64,000 bases of DNA, from contig CANMUS010000006.1 of assembly GCA_947501215.1 (NCBI GenBank), positions 92,303-156,302 on the forward strand, in the 5' to 3' direction. The DNA is from an uncultured Erythrobacter sp. Lineage in GTDB: Bacteria; Pseudomonadota; Alphaproteobacteria; Sphingomonadales; Sphingomonadaceae. The notes beneath the pieces are model-generated. The model searched no databases and had not been told where the DNA came from. It saw only the letters and a list, made by a program, of their open reading frames with translations. The translations under genes were made by a program, and so were the position numbers. How positions within the stretch are numbered: position 1 is the first letter of the stretch; the number at the start of each line of letters is the position of its first letter. Positions 55,081 through 63,617 of the stretch are shown piece after piece.

Positions 55081-55841
55081 CCCGCGTACCGCTCCGCCAG
55101 CGAACCGAGCGAGGAATGGTGGGTGAGGTCGAGCTGGAGCGGTGTCACCGACACATAACCTTCGTCGATCGCCTCCAGATCCGTTCCATGATCGAGTGTG
55201 TGCTCGATCGCTTCCAGTCCGAACCAGTAATACTTGAAGCCGCGAGGGTCACGCCCTTCCACCACGGTGCCGCGCGAATAATCGTGGAAACCCTGCCGCA
55301 CGACGCGGATGCCCTTCACCTCGCTGGGCGGAAGGGGAGGGAAATTCACATTGACCAGCGTGCGCTTGGGCAGCGGCGTGTCGAGCAGAGGGGCGAGCAC
55401 TTTCGCGCCCCATTCCACCGCTGCGCCGAAGGGCACGTCGTCGCCCGCATTCTCCTTCGAATAGACCTGGCTCAGCGCGATCGAGCGCACCCCTGCCAGC
55501 GCGCCTTCGATCGCGGCCGAAACGGTGCCGGAATAGGTGATGTCGTCGGCCAGGTTGGCGCCCCGGTTCACGCCGGAAAGGATTACGTCGGGCGGCCCGT
55601 CCATTACCTCGCGAAGGCCCATGGTGACCGAATCCGTCGGCGTCCCCGTGACCGAGAAGCGGCGCTCGTCATGCTGGCGCAGCCGCACCGGGCGCGTGAG
55701 AGTGAGGGCATGGCCCATGCCGGATTGCTCCTCGTCCGGCGCGCAGATCCAGATGTCGTCGCTGAACTGCCGCGCGATGCCTTCCAGTACCTCGAGGCCC
55801 TTGGCGCGAATACCGTCGTCATTGGTGAGGAGAATTCTCAA
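55077..55841 (-). CDS. surE: 5'/3'-nucleotidase SurE
   Basis: 254 residues from a TTG start at 55841, giving the family N-terminus MRILLTNDDGIRAKGL; longer frames add unrelated residues. The metal site has Asp-Asp in TNDDG, Ser in EQSGMGHAL, and Asn in SGVNRGANLADDITYSGTVSAA. It is a survival-protein nucleotidase acting on nucleoside monophosphates. Its stop overlaps the nlpD-like start by 4 nt. Length is canonical. Confidence 0.93.
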   Translation of the reverse strand: MRILLTNDDGIRAKGLEVLEGIARQFSDDIWICAPDEEQSGMGHALTLTRPVRLRQHDERRFSVTGTPTDSVTMGLREVMDGPPDVILSGVNRGANLADDITYSGTVSAAIEGALAGVRSIALSQVYSKENAGDDVPFGAAVEWGAKVLAPLLDTPLPKRTLVNVNFPPLPPSEVKGIRVVRQGFHDYSRGTVVEGRDPRGFKYYWFGLEAIEHTLDHGTDLEAIDEGYVSVTPLQLDLTHHSSLGSLAERYAG

Positions 55842-55922
55842 AGCGCCAATCTTTCTAGCCGTTCGTGCTGCCTGTCGAAGCACCGCTCTTCACTTCCGGC
55901 TCGACATATGAAGAAAAGGACA

Positions 55923-55943
55923 GCCCTTCGACAAGCTCAGGGC
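55923..55943. repeat. REP-like palindromic motif
   Basis: CCCTTCGACAAGCTCAGGG flanked by G and C in the 110-nt gap between surE and serS. From memory this sequence recurs as an intergenic repeat in many bacterial genomes. A short GCCCT/AGGGC stem is possible. There is only one copy in the window, so the repeat status rests on recall. Confidence 0.5.
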
Positions 55944-55951
55944 AAGCGGAA

Positions 55952-57229
55952 TTATTTGGGCTCCAGTCTTGTAATGCCGCCCATGTAGCTGTGCAGCACC
56001 TCCGGCACATCCACGCTGCCGTCGGCGTTCTGGTAGTTCTCCATCACTGCCACCAGCGTGCGACCGACGGCGAGGCCGGAGCCGTTGAGCGTGTGGACGA
56101 ACTGCGTCTTTTTCTCGCCTTCGGGGCGATAGCGTGCATTCATCCGCCGCGCCTGGAAATCGCCGGTGTTGGAGCAGGAGGAAATCTCGCGCCAAGCGCC
56201 TTGTCCGGGCAGCCAGACTTCAAGGTCGAACGTTTTGCGCGCGCCGAAGCCCATGTCGCCGGTGCACAGCAGCATGCGGCGATATGGCAGGCCTAGCGCT
56301 TCGAGCACGCCCTCGGCGCATTTCGTCATGCGGTCGTGCTCGGCCTCGCTATCTTCCGGGCGGCAAATGCTGACCAGCTCGACCTTTTCGAACTGGTGCT
56401 GGCGAATGAACCCGCGCGTATCGCGGCCGGCGGACCCGGCTTCGGAGCGGAAGCACAGCGTATGCGCGGTGAGGCGCATCGGTTCGGCGAGGTCGGGCAG
56501 GATATCTCCTGCGACCGAATAGGTGAGGGGCACCTCGGATGTGGGGACGAGCCAGCGATCATCGGTAGTACGAAAGCTATCCTCCGCGAACTTCGGCAGC
56601 TTGTCCGTGCCGTACATCGCGTCGTCATTGACCAGCACCGGCGGGTTGCATTCGGTGTAGCCGTTCTCGCGCGTCTGGCGGTCTAGCATGAATTGCGCGA
56701 GGGCGCGGTGCAGGCGGGCGATGTCGCCGCGCAGGAAGGTGAAGCGCGCGCCGGACAGCTTTGCACCGGTTTCGAACTCCATGCCCAACCCGGGGCCGAG
56801 GTCCGCGTGCTCCTTCGGATCGAAATCGAACTCGCGTTTCTCGCCCCATTGATGGACTTCGACATTATCGTCCTCGTCCGCGCCTTCCGGCACATCGTCG
56901 GCGAGGATGTTAGGTAGGGTCGCGAGCAGGTGGTCGAGCTCTTCGCCTGCGGCCCGCTCGGCCTCCTCCCATCCGGGCATTGAGGCCTTGATCTCGGCGA
57001 CTTCGGCTTTCAGCGCTTCGGCCTTGTCCTTGTCACCCTGGCCCATCGCCTGGCCGATCGCCTTGGAGGCTTCGTTGCGGCGGCTCTGCGCTTGTTGGAC
57101 CTTGGTCGTAGCTTCGCGCTTCTTGGCGTCGAGCGCCACGATCCGGTCGGCCACCGGCTCTGCCCCTCGCTTGCGCATCGCGGCGTCGAAACTCTCGGGA
57201 TTGGCGCGGATGAAAGCGATATCGTGCAT
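55952..57229 (-). CDS. serS: Seryl-tRNA synthetase
   Basis: 425 residues from ATG 57229 ([18 protein letters not shown]). N-terminal coiled-coil tRNA-binding arm (to about 110) and class II catalytic core: motif 2 [35 protein letters not shown], and motif 3 [17 protein letters not shown]. The length is canonical for bacterial SerRS. It heads leftward toward surE; the 136-nt upstream gap is shared with the divergent sulfotransferase gene. Confidence 0.96.
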   Translation of the reverse strand: MHDIAFIRANPESFDAAMRKRGAEPVADRIVALDAKKREATTKVQQAQSRRNEASKAIGQAMGQGDKDKAEALKAEVAEIKASMPGWEEAERAAGEELDHLLATLPNILADDVPEGADEDDNVEVHQWGEKREFDFDPKEHADLGPGLGMEFETGAKLSGARFTFLRGDIARLHRALAQFMLDRQTRENGYTECNPPVLVNDDAMYGTDKLPKFAEDSFRTTDDRWLVPTSEVPLTYSVAGDILPDLAEPMRLTAHTLCFRSEAGSAGRDTRGFIRQHQFEKVELVSICRPEDSEAEHDRMTKCAEGVLEALGLPYRRMLLCTGDMGFGARKTFDLEVWLPGQGAWREISSCSNTGDFQARRMNARYRPEGEKKTQFVHTLNGSGLAVGRTLVAVMENYQNADGSVDVPEVLHSYMGGITRLEPK

Positions 57230-57365
57230 AGGCGGGCCTATGCCTTGTCGCTGCGCGCTTGGCCAGAGGGCTAGGGCGCAAAGCCATCGCTTGAGCTTTC
57301 GCGGGCACGTCTTTAGGCCCCGCACGTTCAGGGACGACCGGAACAGCTTGAAAGGCATAAGAGAC

Positions 57366-58667
57366 TTGCAAGGCCAGCCAATCGAGCCGCCACGGCGCAC
57401 ACGCTTCATCGATATTGCCGACAAGGTCGTCCGCGCAGGGCGGAAAATCGGTGCCGTCGCGCCTGCAAGGCTGGAGAAGGATTTTCTGCTCGAACAGGCC
57501 GCCGAGAAGACCGGGCTCGACGATTTCGGCGATCCGTGGTTCGAAAAGCCGTTCGATGTTTTGCTCGATAGCGTCAAGCGAGAGGCACGGCTCAATGCGG
57601 CGGGCGATTTCTCCGCCATGCAGCAGTTCCAGTATGTGCTGGAAAGCCGCCTCTATGCGCAGATGTGGTTCAGGCGGCATCCGGAAATCCTCGCCCGACC
57701 GATCCGCAATCCGGTGGTGATCGTCGGTCCGATGCGGTCGGGCACCACGCGGCTCCACCGCCTGCTCGCAAGCGACAAGCGCTTTGCCCATTTGCGCAGT
57801 TTCGAGACGATCAGCCCGGTGCCGCGCCCCGGTTTCGAGGACGTGCTAGCGGGCGAGAAAGAGGATTTCCGACCCACGCTGGCCGCGCGGATCATGAAAG
57901 TCGCGCGCTTCGCCAATCCGCGCACGCTCTCGATCCATCCGACCGGGCCTTACGAGCCGGAAGAAGAGCTCGGCCTGCTGGTCGCGAGCATGTGGGGCAT
58001 GAAGCACGATGCGCAGTGGCAGGTGCCGAGCTATTCCGCCTGGTGCGCACAGGAGAGCGCAGTGCCGGCCTATCGCCACATGGCGGACCTGCTGCGCCTG
58101 ATCGGCTGGAGCCAGCAGGAAAGCAGCCTCAGGCCGTGGATCCTCAAGACGCCGCAGCATATGCTCGACCTGCCCGCGCTGCTGGAAGTTTTCCCCGACG
58201 CGCGGCTGATTTTCACCCACCGCGACCCCAAGCAGGTGGTTGGCAGCGCCGCCTCGCTCGCGTGGAACCAGACGATCATCTATGCGGACCATGTCGACCC
58301 CAATCGCATGGGCCAGACATGGCTCGACAAAACGGCTGAGATGATCGCAAGGATGCGGGCAGCGCGCGATGCCATCCCGCGCGAGCGCATGATCGACGTG
58401 CATTACGACGACATGGAGACCGACTGGCGGGGCACGATGGAGCGGGTCTACCGCTTCCTCGAATTCGACATCGAGCCCGCGCTGGAGCCCATGCAGGGCT
58501 TTCTTGACCGCTCGGCCCAGCTCAAGCGCCATCCGCACCGCTACAGCCTGGAAGAATTCGGCCTGAGCGAAGGCCAGGTGCGCGAGCGGTTCGCCGATTA
58601 CGTTTCGACCTACAATGTCGCGACGGACCGAGAGGCGAGCGAAACGCGTCGCCGGGTGTGGAAATAG
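57366..58667 (+). CDS. Sulfotransferase family protein (PAPS-dependent)
   Basis: 433 residues from a TTG at 57366 (alternative TTG at 57348); AAAGG lies about 10 nt upstream and no ATG fits. The PAPS 5'-phosphosulfate loop is [18 protein letters not shown], and the 3'-phosphate motif is [35 protein letters not shown] and the C-terminal [15 protein letters not shown] are typical of Sulfotransfer_3 proteins. The substrate is unknown. Carotenoid sulfation occurs in some Erythrobacteraceae, but nothing here links this gene to it. Confidence 0.85.
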   Translation: MQGQPIEPPRRTRFIDIADKVVRAGRKIGAVAPARLEKDFLLEQAAEKTGLDDFGDPWFEKPFDVLLDSVKREARLNAAGDFSAMQQFQYVLESRLYAQMWFRRHPEILARPIRNPVVIVGPMRSGTTRLHRLLASDKRFAHLRSFETISPVPRPGFEDVLAGEKEDFRPTLAARIMKVARFANPRTLSIHPTGPYEPEEELGLLVASMWGMKHDAQWQVPSYSAWCAQESAVPAYRHMADLLRLIGWSQQESSLRPWILKTPQHMLDLPALLEVFPDARLIFTHRDPKQVVGSAASLAWNQTIIYADHVDPNRMGQTWLDKTAEMIARMRAARDAIPRERMIDVHYDDMETDWRGTMERVYRFLEFDIEPALEPMQGFLDRSAQLKRHPHRYSLEEFGLSEGQVRERFADYVSTYNVATDREASETRRRVWK

Positions 58668-58670
58668 AAA

Positions 58671-58692
58671 GGGCCGGCGTTCGAGCCGGCCC
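58671..58692. terminator. Hairpin between sulfotransferase and TonB receptor genes
   Basis: A perfect 8-bp GGGCCGGC/GCCGGCCC stem with a 6-nt GTTCGA loop, 4 nt after the sulfotransferase stop. It sits between two convergent genes and could terminate both. Only a weak T-rich tail (TCTCGTTC) follows on the plus strand. Confidence 0.7.
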
Positions 58693-58715
58693 TCTCGTTC
58701 AATCCTGAACCATCG

Positions 58716-61037
58716 TTAGAACTTGAACTCGCCGGTCACGAAGACCCGGCGCGGATCGCCGTAGAAGCCGGTGAGGTTGCCCTCCAGCCCCAGCACCGAT
58801 CCGGTCACAAAGTCGTAGCCGGCGACGATATAGCGCTTGTCGAACAGGTTCTTGCCGTGGACGCCGATCGACCAGCGATCGCTGTCGGCTGTGTAGACGA
58901 TGCTCGCATCGACCAGCGCATAGGCATCCTGATCGAGCGGGCCCGGCAGTTCGAACTGGCTGGAATCCCCGCGCATCGACACCGTGCCGATGAAGTCGAC
59001 GATGCCGCTGGCGACCGGCAGGCCGAGGTCGAAGCTGGCATTGGCAGTGAAATCGGGTGTGTTCTGGAACACCCGCTGGTCTGCCACATCATTGCCGAAC
59101 GGGTCGATGAACGTGTTGTACTCGGCATCGAGATAGCCGACCGCCCAGTTGAAGTTCAACCGGCTGCCGGCGCCGGCGAAGTCCCGCCCGACCAGCGCGC
59201 TGCCTTCGAATTCGATCCCGTTGACATCGGCATCGCCCGCGTTGGAGGTCACGCCGACGAAGGTGTCGCTCACGCCGTCGCCATCGGTGTCGACACCGAC
59301 CGAGCCCGGAATCTGGATATCGGTGTAGTCGCCCTTGAAGATGGCGAGTGCCAAAAACAGCCGGTCGTCGAGCAGATTGGCCTTCCAGCCGAGCTCGTAG
59401 CTATCGACCTTTTCCGGTGCGAAGCGGAGGAACTCGAACTGATCGTCGTAATCGACATCGCCGTCCTGGTCGATGTCCGGCGCCAACGTGGTCTGGCCGC
59501 GCGGGTCGAAACTGCCGCCCTTGAAGCCCTTTGAATAGGTGAAATACACCGTTTGGTTGTAGGTCGGCTTGTAGGCGATCGAGGCGCGCGGAGTGAACTC
59601 CTTGAACGTCTCGCTGCCGGTGAAATCGCTAGTCACGGCGATGGGGATGGCATCGGACGGCGGGAACAGGTCCGAATAGCCGCCGATGAAGGTCGTGCGC
59701 AGCACACGGCTGGTCCGCTTGTCCCAGGTGTAGCGTCCACCGAGCGACAGGCTCAGCTGGTCGGTGATATCGTAGGTAAAATCACCGAAGATCGACCACG
59801 TCTCCGTGCCGACATCGCCCAGAGTCTGCGCGTTCAGGCCTGGCAGGCCGACCAGCGCGCCAGTGGTGAACAGCGCCACGTCGAACGCGGTGAAGGCGTT
59901 GGCATCGAGATAATAGGCGCCGAGCACGCCGTTCAGGCGGTCGCTTTCGTAAAGCAGCTGCAGTTCCTGGCTGAACTGGTCGTTCTCGTAAATCGCCGGA
60001 ACGTCGAGGTCGGCAGCAGGGAGGCTGTCGAAATCGATCGGCGTGGTCGACTTATCCTCGCGGTAGCCGGTGATCGACTTCAGCGTGATCGTGTCGCTGA
60101 CTTCATAGGCGATGGTAAGGCCGCCGCCGTAGGCTTCGACCTCCTGTTCGATCACGTCTAGACCGGCCCGCGTGTCGTAGACGCTGTCGAGGATCGGTGC
60201 GCCGCTGAACTGGCCGACGAGCAAGCGGGCGCCCTGACGCGGATCGGAATCGTCTTTCACATAGTCGCCGGACAGGCGGATGAAGAGCGGACCGTTGTCG
60301 AACTCGATCGTGCCGCGCGCGGCCCAGACGTCCTTGTTGTAATTCTCGACGCCGTCCTGGACGAGGTTGTTGCCGAAGCCCCCGCGCGAAAGGCGTGCGC
60401 CGCTGGCGCCGATCTTCAGCGTGTCGCTGATCGGCGTGGAAGCCGATACGATCAGGTCCGCCTGATCGTAATTGCCCAGCGTTCCGCGCACCTTTACCTG
60501 CGTTTCGTCAGGTAGCCGGGCGGTCACATATTTGATCGCGCCGCCGATGGTGTTGCGGCCGTAAAGAGTGCCTTGCGGGCCGCGCAGCACTTCGATCTGA
60601 GCCACATCGTACACATCCAGCACGGCAGCCTGCGGGCGGTTGATATAAACGTCGTCCACATAGAGGCCGACACCCGCCTCGAAGCCGGCGACCGGATCCT
60701 GCTGGCCGACGCCGCGCACGAAGGCGCTGAGCGTGGTGTTGGTGCCGCGGCTGACTTCCAGCGTTACGTTGGGCACTTCCTGCGCAATCTGGGTGAGGTC
60801 TTGTGTGCCGCGCTTTTCCAGTTCTTCGCCAGAGATCGCAGTGACGGCCAGTGGAACGTCGGTGATGCGCTCAACCCGGCGACGCGCGGTGACGACGATC
60901 ACATTGTCGATCGCCCCCTGATCGTCATCGAGCGCAACTTCGTCGTCTATGTCCTGAGCGACGGCAGGCGTCGCTATCAATGTGGCCGTCGCCACTCCGG
61001 CAAGCAGGGCGCACATCGAAAGCCTGGTGCCACGCAT
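58716..61037 (-). CDS. TonB-dependent outer-membrane receptor
   Basis: 773 residues from ATG 61037, preceded by GGGAGG; signal peptide MRGTRLSMCALLAGVATATL, cut near AVAQD. TonB-box-like NVIVVTARRR, plug domain (ITDVPLAVTAISGEELEKRG, FVRGVGQQDPVAGFEAGVG, VEVLRGPQGTLYGRNTIGG), then a 22-strand-type barrel ending GEFKF. This is the sphingomonad-abundant group with a plug start DVPLAVTAI; ligands are often lipids, steroids or polyphenols. Two DxDxDG Ca-binding-like loops are present. The divergent TetR gene is a likely regulator. Confidence 0.92.
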   Translation of the reverse strand: MRGTRLSMCALLAGVATATLIATPAVAQDIDDEVALDDDQGAIDNVIVVTARRRVERITDVPLAVTAISGEELEKRGTQDLTQIAQEVPNVTLEVSRGTNTTLSAFVRGVGQQDPVAGFEAGVGLYVDDVYINRPQAAVLDVYDVAQIEVLRGPQGTLYGRNTIGGAIKYVTARLPDETQVKVRGTLGNYDQADLIVSASTPISDTLKIGASGARLSRGGFGNNLVQDGVENYNKDVWAARGTIEFDNGPLFIRLSGDYVKDDSDPRQGARLLVGQFSGAPILDSVYDTRAGLDVIEQEVEAYGGGLTIAYEVSDTITLKSITGYREDKSTTPIDFDSLPAADLDVPAIYENDQFSQELQLLYESDRLNGVLGAYYLDANAFTAFDVALFTTGALVGLPGLNAQTLGDVGTETWSIFGDFTYDITDQLSLSLGGRYTWDKRTSRVLRTTFIGGYSDLFPPSDAIPIAVTSDFTGSETFKEFTPRASIAYKPTYNQTVYFTYSKGFKGGSFDPRGQTTLAPDIDQDGDVDYDDQFEFLRFAPEKVDSYELGWKANLLDDRLFLALAIFKGDYTDIQIPGSVGVDTDGDGVSDTFVGVTSNAGDADVNGIEFEGSALVGRDFAGAGSRLNFNWAVGYLDAEYNTFIDPFGNDVADQRVFQNTPDFTANASFDLGLPVASGIVDFIGTVSMRGDSSQFELPGPLDQDAYALVDASIVYTADSDRWSIGVHGKNLFDKRYIVAGYDFVTGSVLGLEGNLTGFYGDPRRVFVTGEFKF

Positions 61038-61160
61038 ACTGTTATCCTCCCACAGATGTTTTCTCGTTACGCCTCCAATACTGAAACCTGAACCACCTTT
61101 CAAGTTCGTTCTTGCGGTATATGCCGGTCGCGCATAAAACGTCGGCGGAAGGGGCGGTGA

Positions 61161-61784
61161 ATGCAGCAGCTTACAGATACGGCCGATCGCGTCCCGCGGA
61201 CCGAACGCGGCCGCAGGACCTTGCGCAAACTGCTCGATGCGGCTGCAGCGGAATTTGCCGAAAGCGGCTTTCACGAAGCATCGATCAGCGGGATCACCCG
61301 ACGCGCGGGCGTGGCCTTGGGGACCTTCTACACCTATTACGATAGCAAGGACGCGATCTTCCGTGCTCTCGTCGGCGACATGAGCGAGGCAGTCGGAGCC
61401 GCAGCGCGCGACGCGATCAAGCCGGACATGGGCCCGCTCTCCGTGGAGCAGGCGGCCTTGTTGGCCTTTCTAAATTTCGCTGCCGAGCACAAGGAAGTCT
61501 ACCGCATCATCGACGAGGCCGAGTTCGTCGATCCCGATAGCTATCGCGCACATTACGAGCGGATCGCAGATCGTATCGAGCAGCGGCTCACGGCTGGTGC
61601 CGCAACGGGAGACCTGCGCGCAGATTTAGGCGAGCCGGAAGCTTGGGCCGTAATGGGGATCAATGTGTTTCTCGGCCTGCGCTATGCGATCTGGGCGAAA
61701 GATGGCGATCCGGATGCGGCCACCGTGGCCGCGGCTGCGAACCGCCTGCTCCGAAATGGTATCGCAGGTCCGGACAGCGATTAA
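61161..61784 (+). CDS. TetR family transcriptional regulator
   Basis: 207 residues. The N-terminal TetR HTH (ERGRRTLRKLLDAAAAEFAE, ASISGITRRAGVALGTFYTYY, SKDAIFRAL) spans about 14-63. The ligand-binding half is helical and of the kind with EFVDPDSYRAHYERIA. It is divergent from the TonB receptor gene across 123 nt, the usual arrangement for a local repressor. The operator is not obvious by eye. Confidence 0.9.
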   Translation: MQQLTDTADRVPRTERGRRTLRKLLDAAAAEFAESGFHEASISGITRRAGVALGTFYTYYDSKDAIFRALVGDMSEAVGAAARDAIKPDMGPLSVEQAALLAFLNFAAEHKEVYRIIDEAEFVDPDSYRAHYERIADRIEQRLTAGAATGDLRADLGEPEAWAVMGINVFLGLRYAIWAKDGDPDAATVAAAANRLLRNGIAGPDSD

Positions 61785-61836
61785 GCGTCGGAACGCGCGC
61801 GCCTTTCGCCCGTTGAAGGAGCAAAGGAGAATTCAT

Positions 61837-62097
61837 ATGATCGGCAAGGTAATCGGAGCATTCGTAGGCGACAGGATCGCCAAGCAAACCAAGGGCGTCG
61901 GCGGCGCGACGGGTGCGGCACTAGGCGTGGTGGCAACCACCATGCTTCGTCGCATGAGCCTGCCCACGATGCTTGCGCTGGGTGTCGGCGGCTATGTCGC
62001 CAAGAAGTTCATGGACAAGAAGGATGCAGAAGATCGGCAGACACCGCCCGCCACTTCTACCGAACCTTCGGCGACCACGACGACAAAGGCTGCATGA
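61837..62097 (+). CDS. Small glycine/alanine-rich membrane-associated protein
   Basis: 86 residues, ATG at 61837 after AAAGGAG. A hydrophobic Gly/Ala-rich segment (GKVIGAFVGDRIA, GVGGATGAALGVVATTML, PTMLALGVGGYVAKKFM) recalls glycine-zipper proteins, and the tail is Thr-rich (TEPSATTTTKAA). I do not recognise a family. It probably shares a transcript with the TetR gene 52 nt upstream and is followed by a strong terminator. Confidence 0.7.
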   Translation: MIGKVIGAFVGDRIAKQTKGVGGATGAALGVVATTMLRRMSLPTMLALGVGGYVAKKFMDKKDAEDRQTPPATSTEPSATTTTKAA

Positions 62098-62115
62098 GCG
62101 CACCGTCGGATAACG

Positions 62116-62142
62116 AAAAAGCCGCCTCACTGGGCGGCTTTT
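62116..62142 (+). terminator. Rho-independent terminator
   Basis: AAAAA, then GCCGCC (62121-62126), a TCACTG loop, GGCGGC (62133-62138) and TTTTTTG. It lies 19 nt after the small-protein stop. The symmetric A and T runs make it bidirectional. Confidence 0.9.
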
Positions 62143-62164
62143 TTGTATCTGCTTCGAGGAGCGG

Positions 62165-62214
62165 TGGTGGGCGCGGCAAGGATTGAACTTGCGACCCCAC
62201 CCGTGTGAAGGATG
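62165..62214 (-). tRNA. tRNA-Val(CAC) 3' half (attachment-site remnant)
   Basis: On the minus strand a tRNA 3' portion is read: anticodon stem CATCC, loop TTCACAC (anticodon CAC), stem GGGTG, 5-nt variable loop, T arm GCAAG-TTCAATC-CTTGC, acceptor strand CGCGCCC, discriminator A and CCA at 62165-62167. The D arm and 5' acceptor strand are missing: to the right the sequence is unrelated. A tyrosine integrase gene follows. This is the pattern of a tRNA gene interrupted by, or carried at, one end of an integrated element. Confidence 0.85.
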
Positions 62215-62221
62215 GGAATAA

Positions 62222-63617
62222 CGGAAATCTGCGGTTTTCGAAAATTAGGAAATCCAATAAAAACAACAGATATCTCCCGCTGATGTTCGCTGCTGTCCAC
62301 CCAAGTTTTTCATGTTTTTTTCATGGATTTTAGGATAGCGAAACCGGATGCCAGATTTGAGCCGCATCGGGGATCGTGAAAAGTTGAAGCCGAAAACGGG
62401 CGACGAGCCGCATTGGCATCGTCTGCGGCAAGGGGTCTACCTTGGTTATAGGCCATCGAAGAAGACCGACGGCGGCACGTGGTTTGCTAGATTTTACGAC
62501 GCGGACCGCATTCGCAACAAGCGCAAGCGGCTTGGCGATTACGGCAAGCTTACCGGTCATGATGTCTTCAAGCAGGCCAAGACCGATGCTGAAGCGTGGG
62601 CGGCAACTGTGGAGTCCGGCGGCGAACTCGCCCGCGATATGGTGACAGTGAAGGATGCCTGCCTCGCCTACTTGGAGGAAAAGCCCAATTCTATTGCCGA
62701 AGGGGTGTTCCGGCGACACGTCTACGACGATCCTATTGCCAAGGTGAAGCTCGACAAACTTCGGCGGCACCACTTGCGCAGCTGGCGCAAGCGGCTGGAA
62801 AAGGCGCCCGCCTTGTTGTCCCGGACTAGGGACGGCGAGAAGCGCTGGAAGGAACGAGCCAAGTCGACAGTGAACCGCGACATGGTGCCATTGCGTGCGG
62901 CGCTCGGGCGTGTCCTCATGTCCGGTGCCCCCAATACCGATTCAGCCTGGCAGGAGGCGCTCAAGCCCTTCAAGGGTGCCGACAAGCGCCGAGAACTTTA
63001 TCTGGACAAGGCCGAGCGGAAGAGACTGATCGATACCGCCTGCGAGGAAGTGCGACCGTTCCTAAGGGCGCTATGTCTCTTGCCGTTGCGTCCTGGCTCG
63101 CTTGCAAGCCTTGTCGCGCGTGACTTTGACAAGCGCACCCGGACGCTTACAATTGGTAAGGACAAGAACGGCAGCCCGCGGCAGATTTCGTTGCCGCAAG
63201 TGATCGCCGATTTCCTTGCCGCTCAGGTGAAGGGCAAATTGCCCACCGCGCCGGTCTTTGCTCGGCGTTCGGGTGATGCTTGGAACAAGGATACTTGGAA
63301 ACACCCAATCAAGGATGCTGTTAGGGGAGCCAACTTGCCAGATGCCGTGTCCGCTTACACATTACGCCATAGCGTAATCACAGACCTTGTACGCGTGCGC
63401 TTGCCGATCCTGACAGTTGCCCAATTGTCCGGGACAAGTGTCGCGATGATCGAGAAGCACTATGGCCATCTTGTGCGCGACGATGCCGAAGACGCGCTGG
63501 CGACCTTAATGCTCTAGGATGAGGTCAGCCGATGAGATCTTAGGCAGCATCAGTAAACTGGTCTGGGAGAGAGGATTCGACCCCAGAATAGCTCTCGACC
63601 AGAACCGCAGATTTCCG
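62222..63617. repeat. 15-bp inverted repeat flanking the integrase gene
   Basis: CGGAAATCTGCGGTT at 62222-62236 is repeated in inverted orientation as AACCGCAGATTTCCG at 63603-63617. The pair frames the integrase gene. A hairpin with CTGGTC/GACCAG ends (63558-63602) directly precedes the right copy. Plausible integrase arm-type or accessory-binding sites (inference). Confidence 0.6.
62348..63517 (+). CDS. Tyrosine recombinase / phage-type integrase
   Basis: 389 residues. An N-terminal Arm/SAM-like half precedes the catalytic domain. Catalytic residues in order: Arg in LCLLPLRPGSLASL, Lys in TIGKDKNGSPRQISL, box II with Arg-His in AYTLRHSVITDLV (the first His is Tyr), and the nucleophile Tyr in IEKHYGHLV. 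Codon use is less GC-biased than in neighbouring genes. It is adjacent to a tRNA-Val 3' fragment and is the probable integrase of an element extending beyond the window. Confidence 0.93.
   Translation: MPDLSRIGDREKLKPKTGDEPHWHRLRQGVYLGYRPSKKTDGGTWFARFYDADRIRNKRKRLGDYGKLTGHDVFKQAKTDAEAWAATVESGGELARDMVTVKDACLAYLEEKPNSIAEGVFRRHVYDDPIAKVKLDKLRRHHLRSWRKRLEKAPALLSRTRDGEKRWKERAKSTVNRDMVPLRAALGRVLMSGAPNTDSAWQEALKPFKGADKRRELYLDKAERKRLIDTACEEVRPFLRALCLLPLRPGSLASLVARDFDKRTRTLTIGKDKNGSPRQISLPQVIADFLAAQVKGKLPTAPVFARRSGDAWNKDTWKHPIKDAVRGANLPDAVSAYTLRHSVITDLVRVRLPILTVAQLSGTSVAMIEKHYGHLVRDDAEDALATLML

Noticed and set aside
63558..63602. Second tRNA-like 3' end (T-loop-like GTCGAATC and terminal ACCA on the minus strand).
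   Set aside because: The T-loop lacks the TTC start and the arms do not fold as a tRNA; it is better explained as a simple hairpin.
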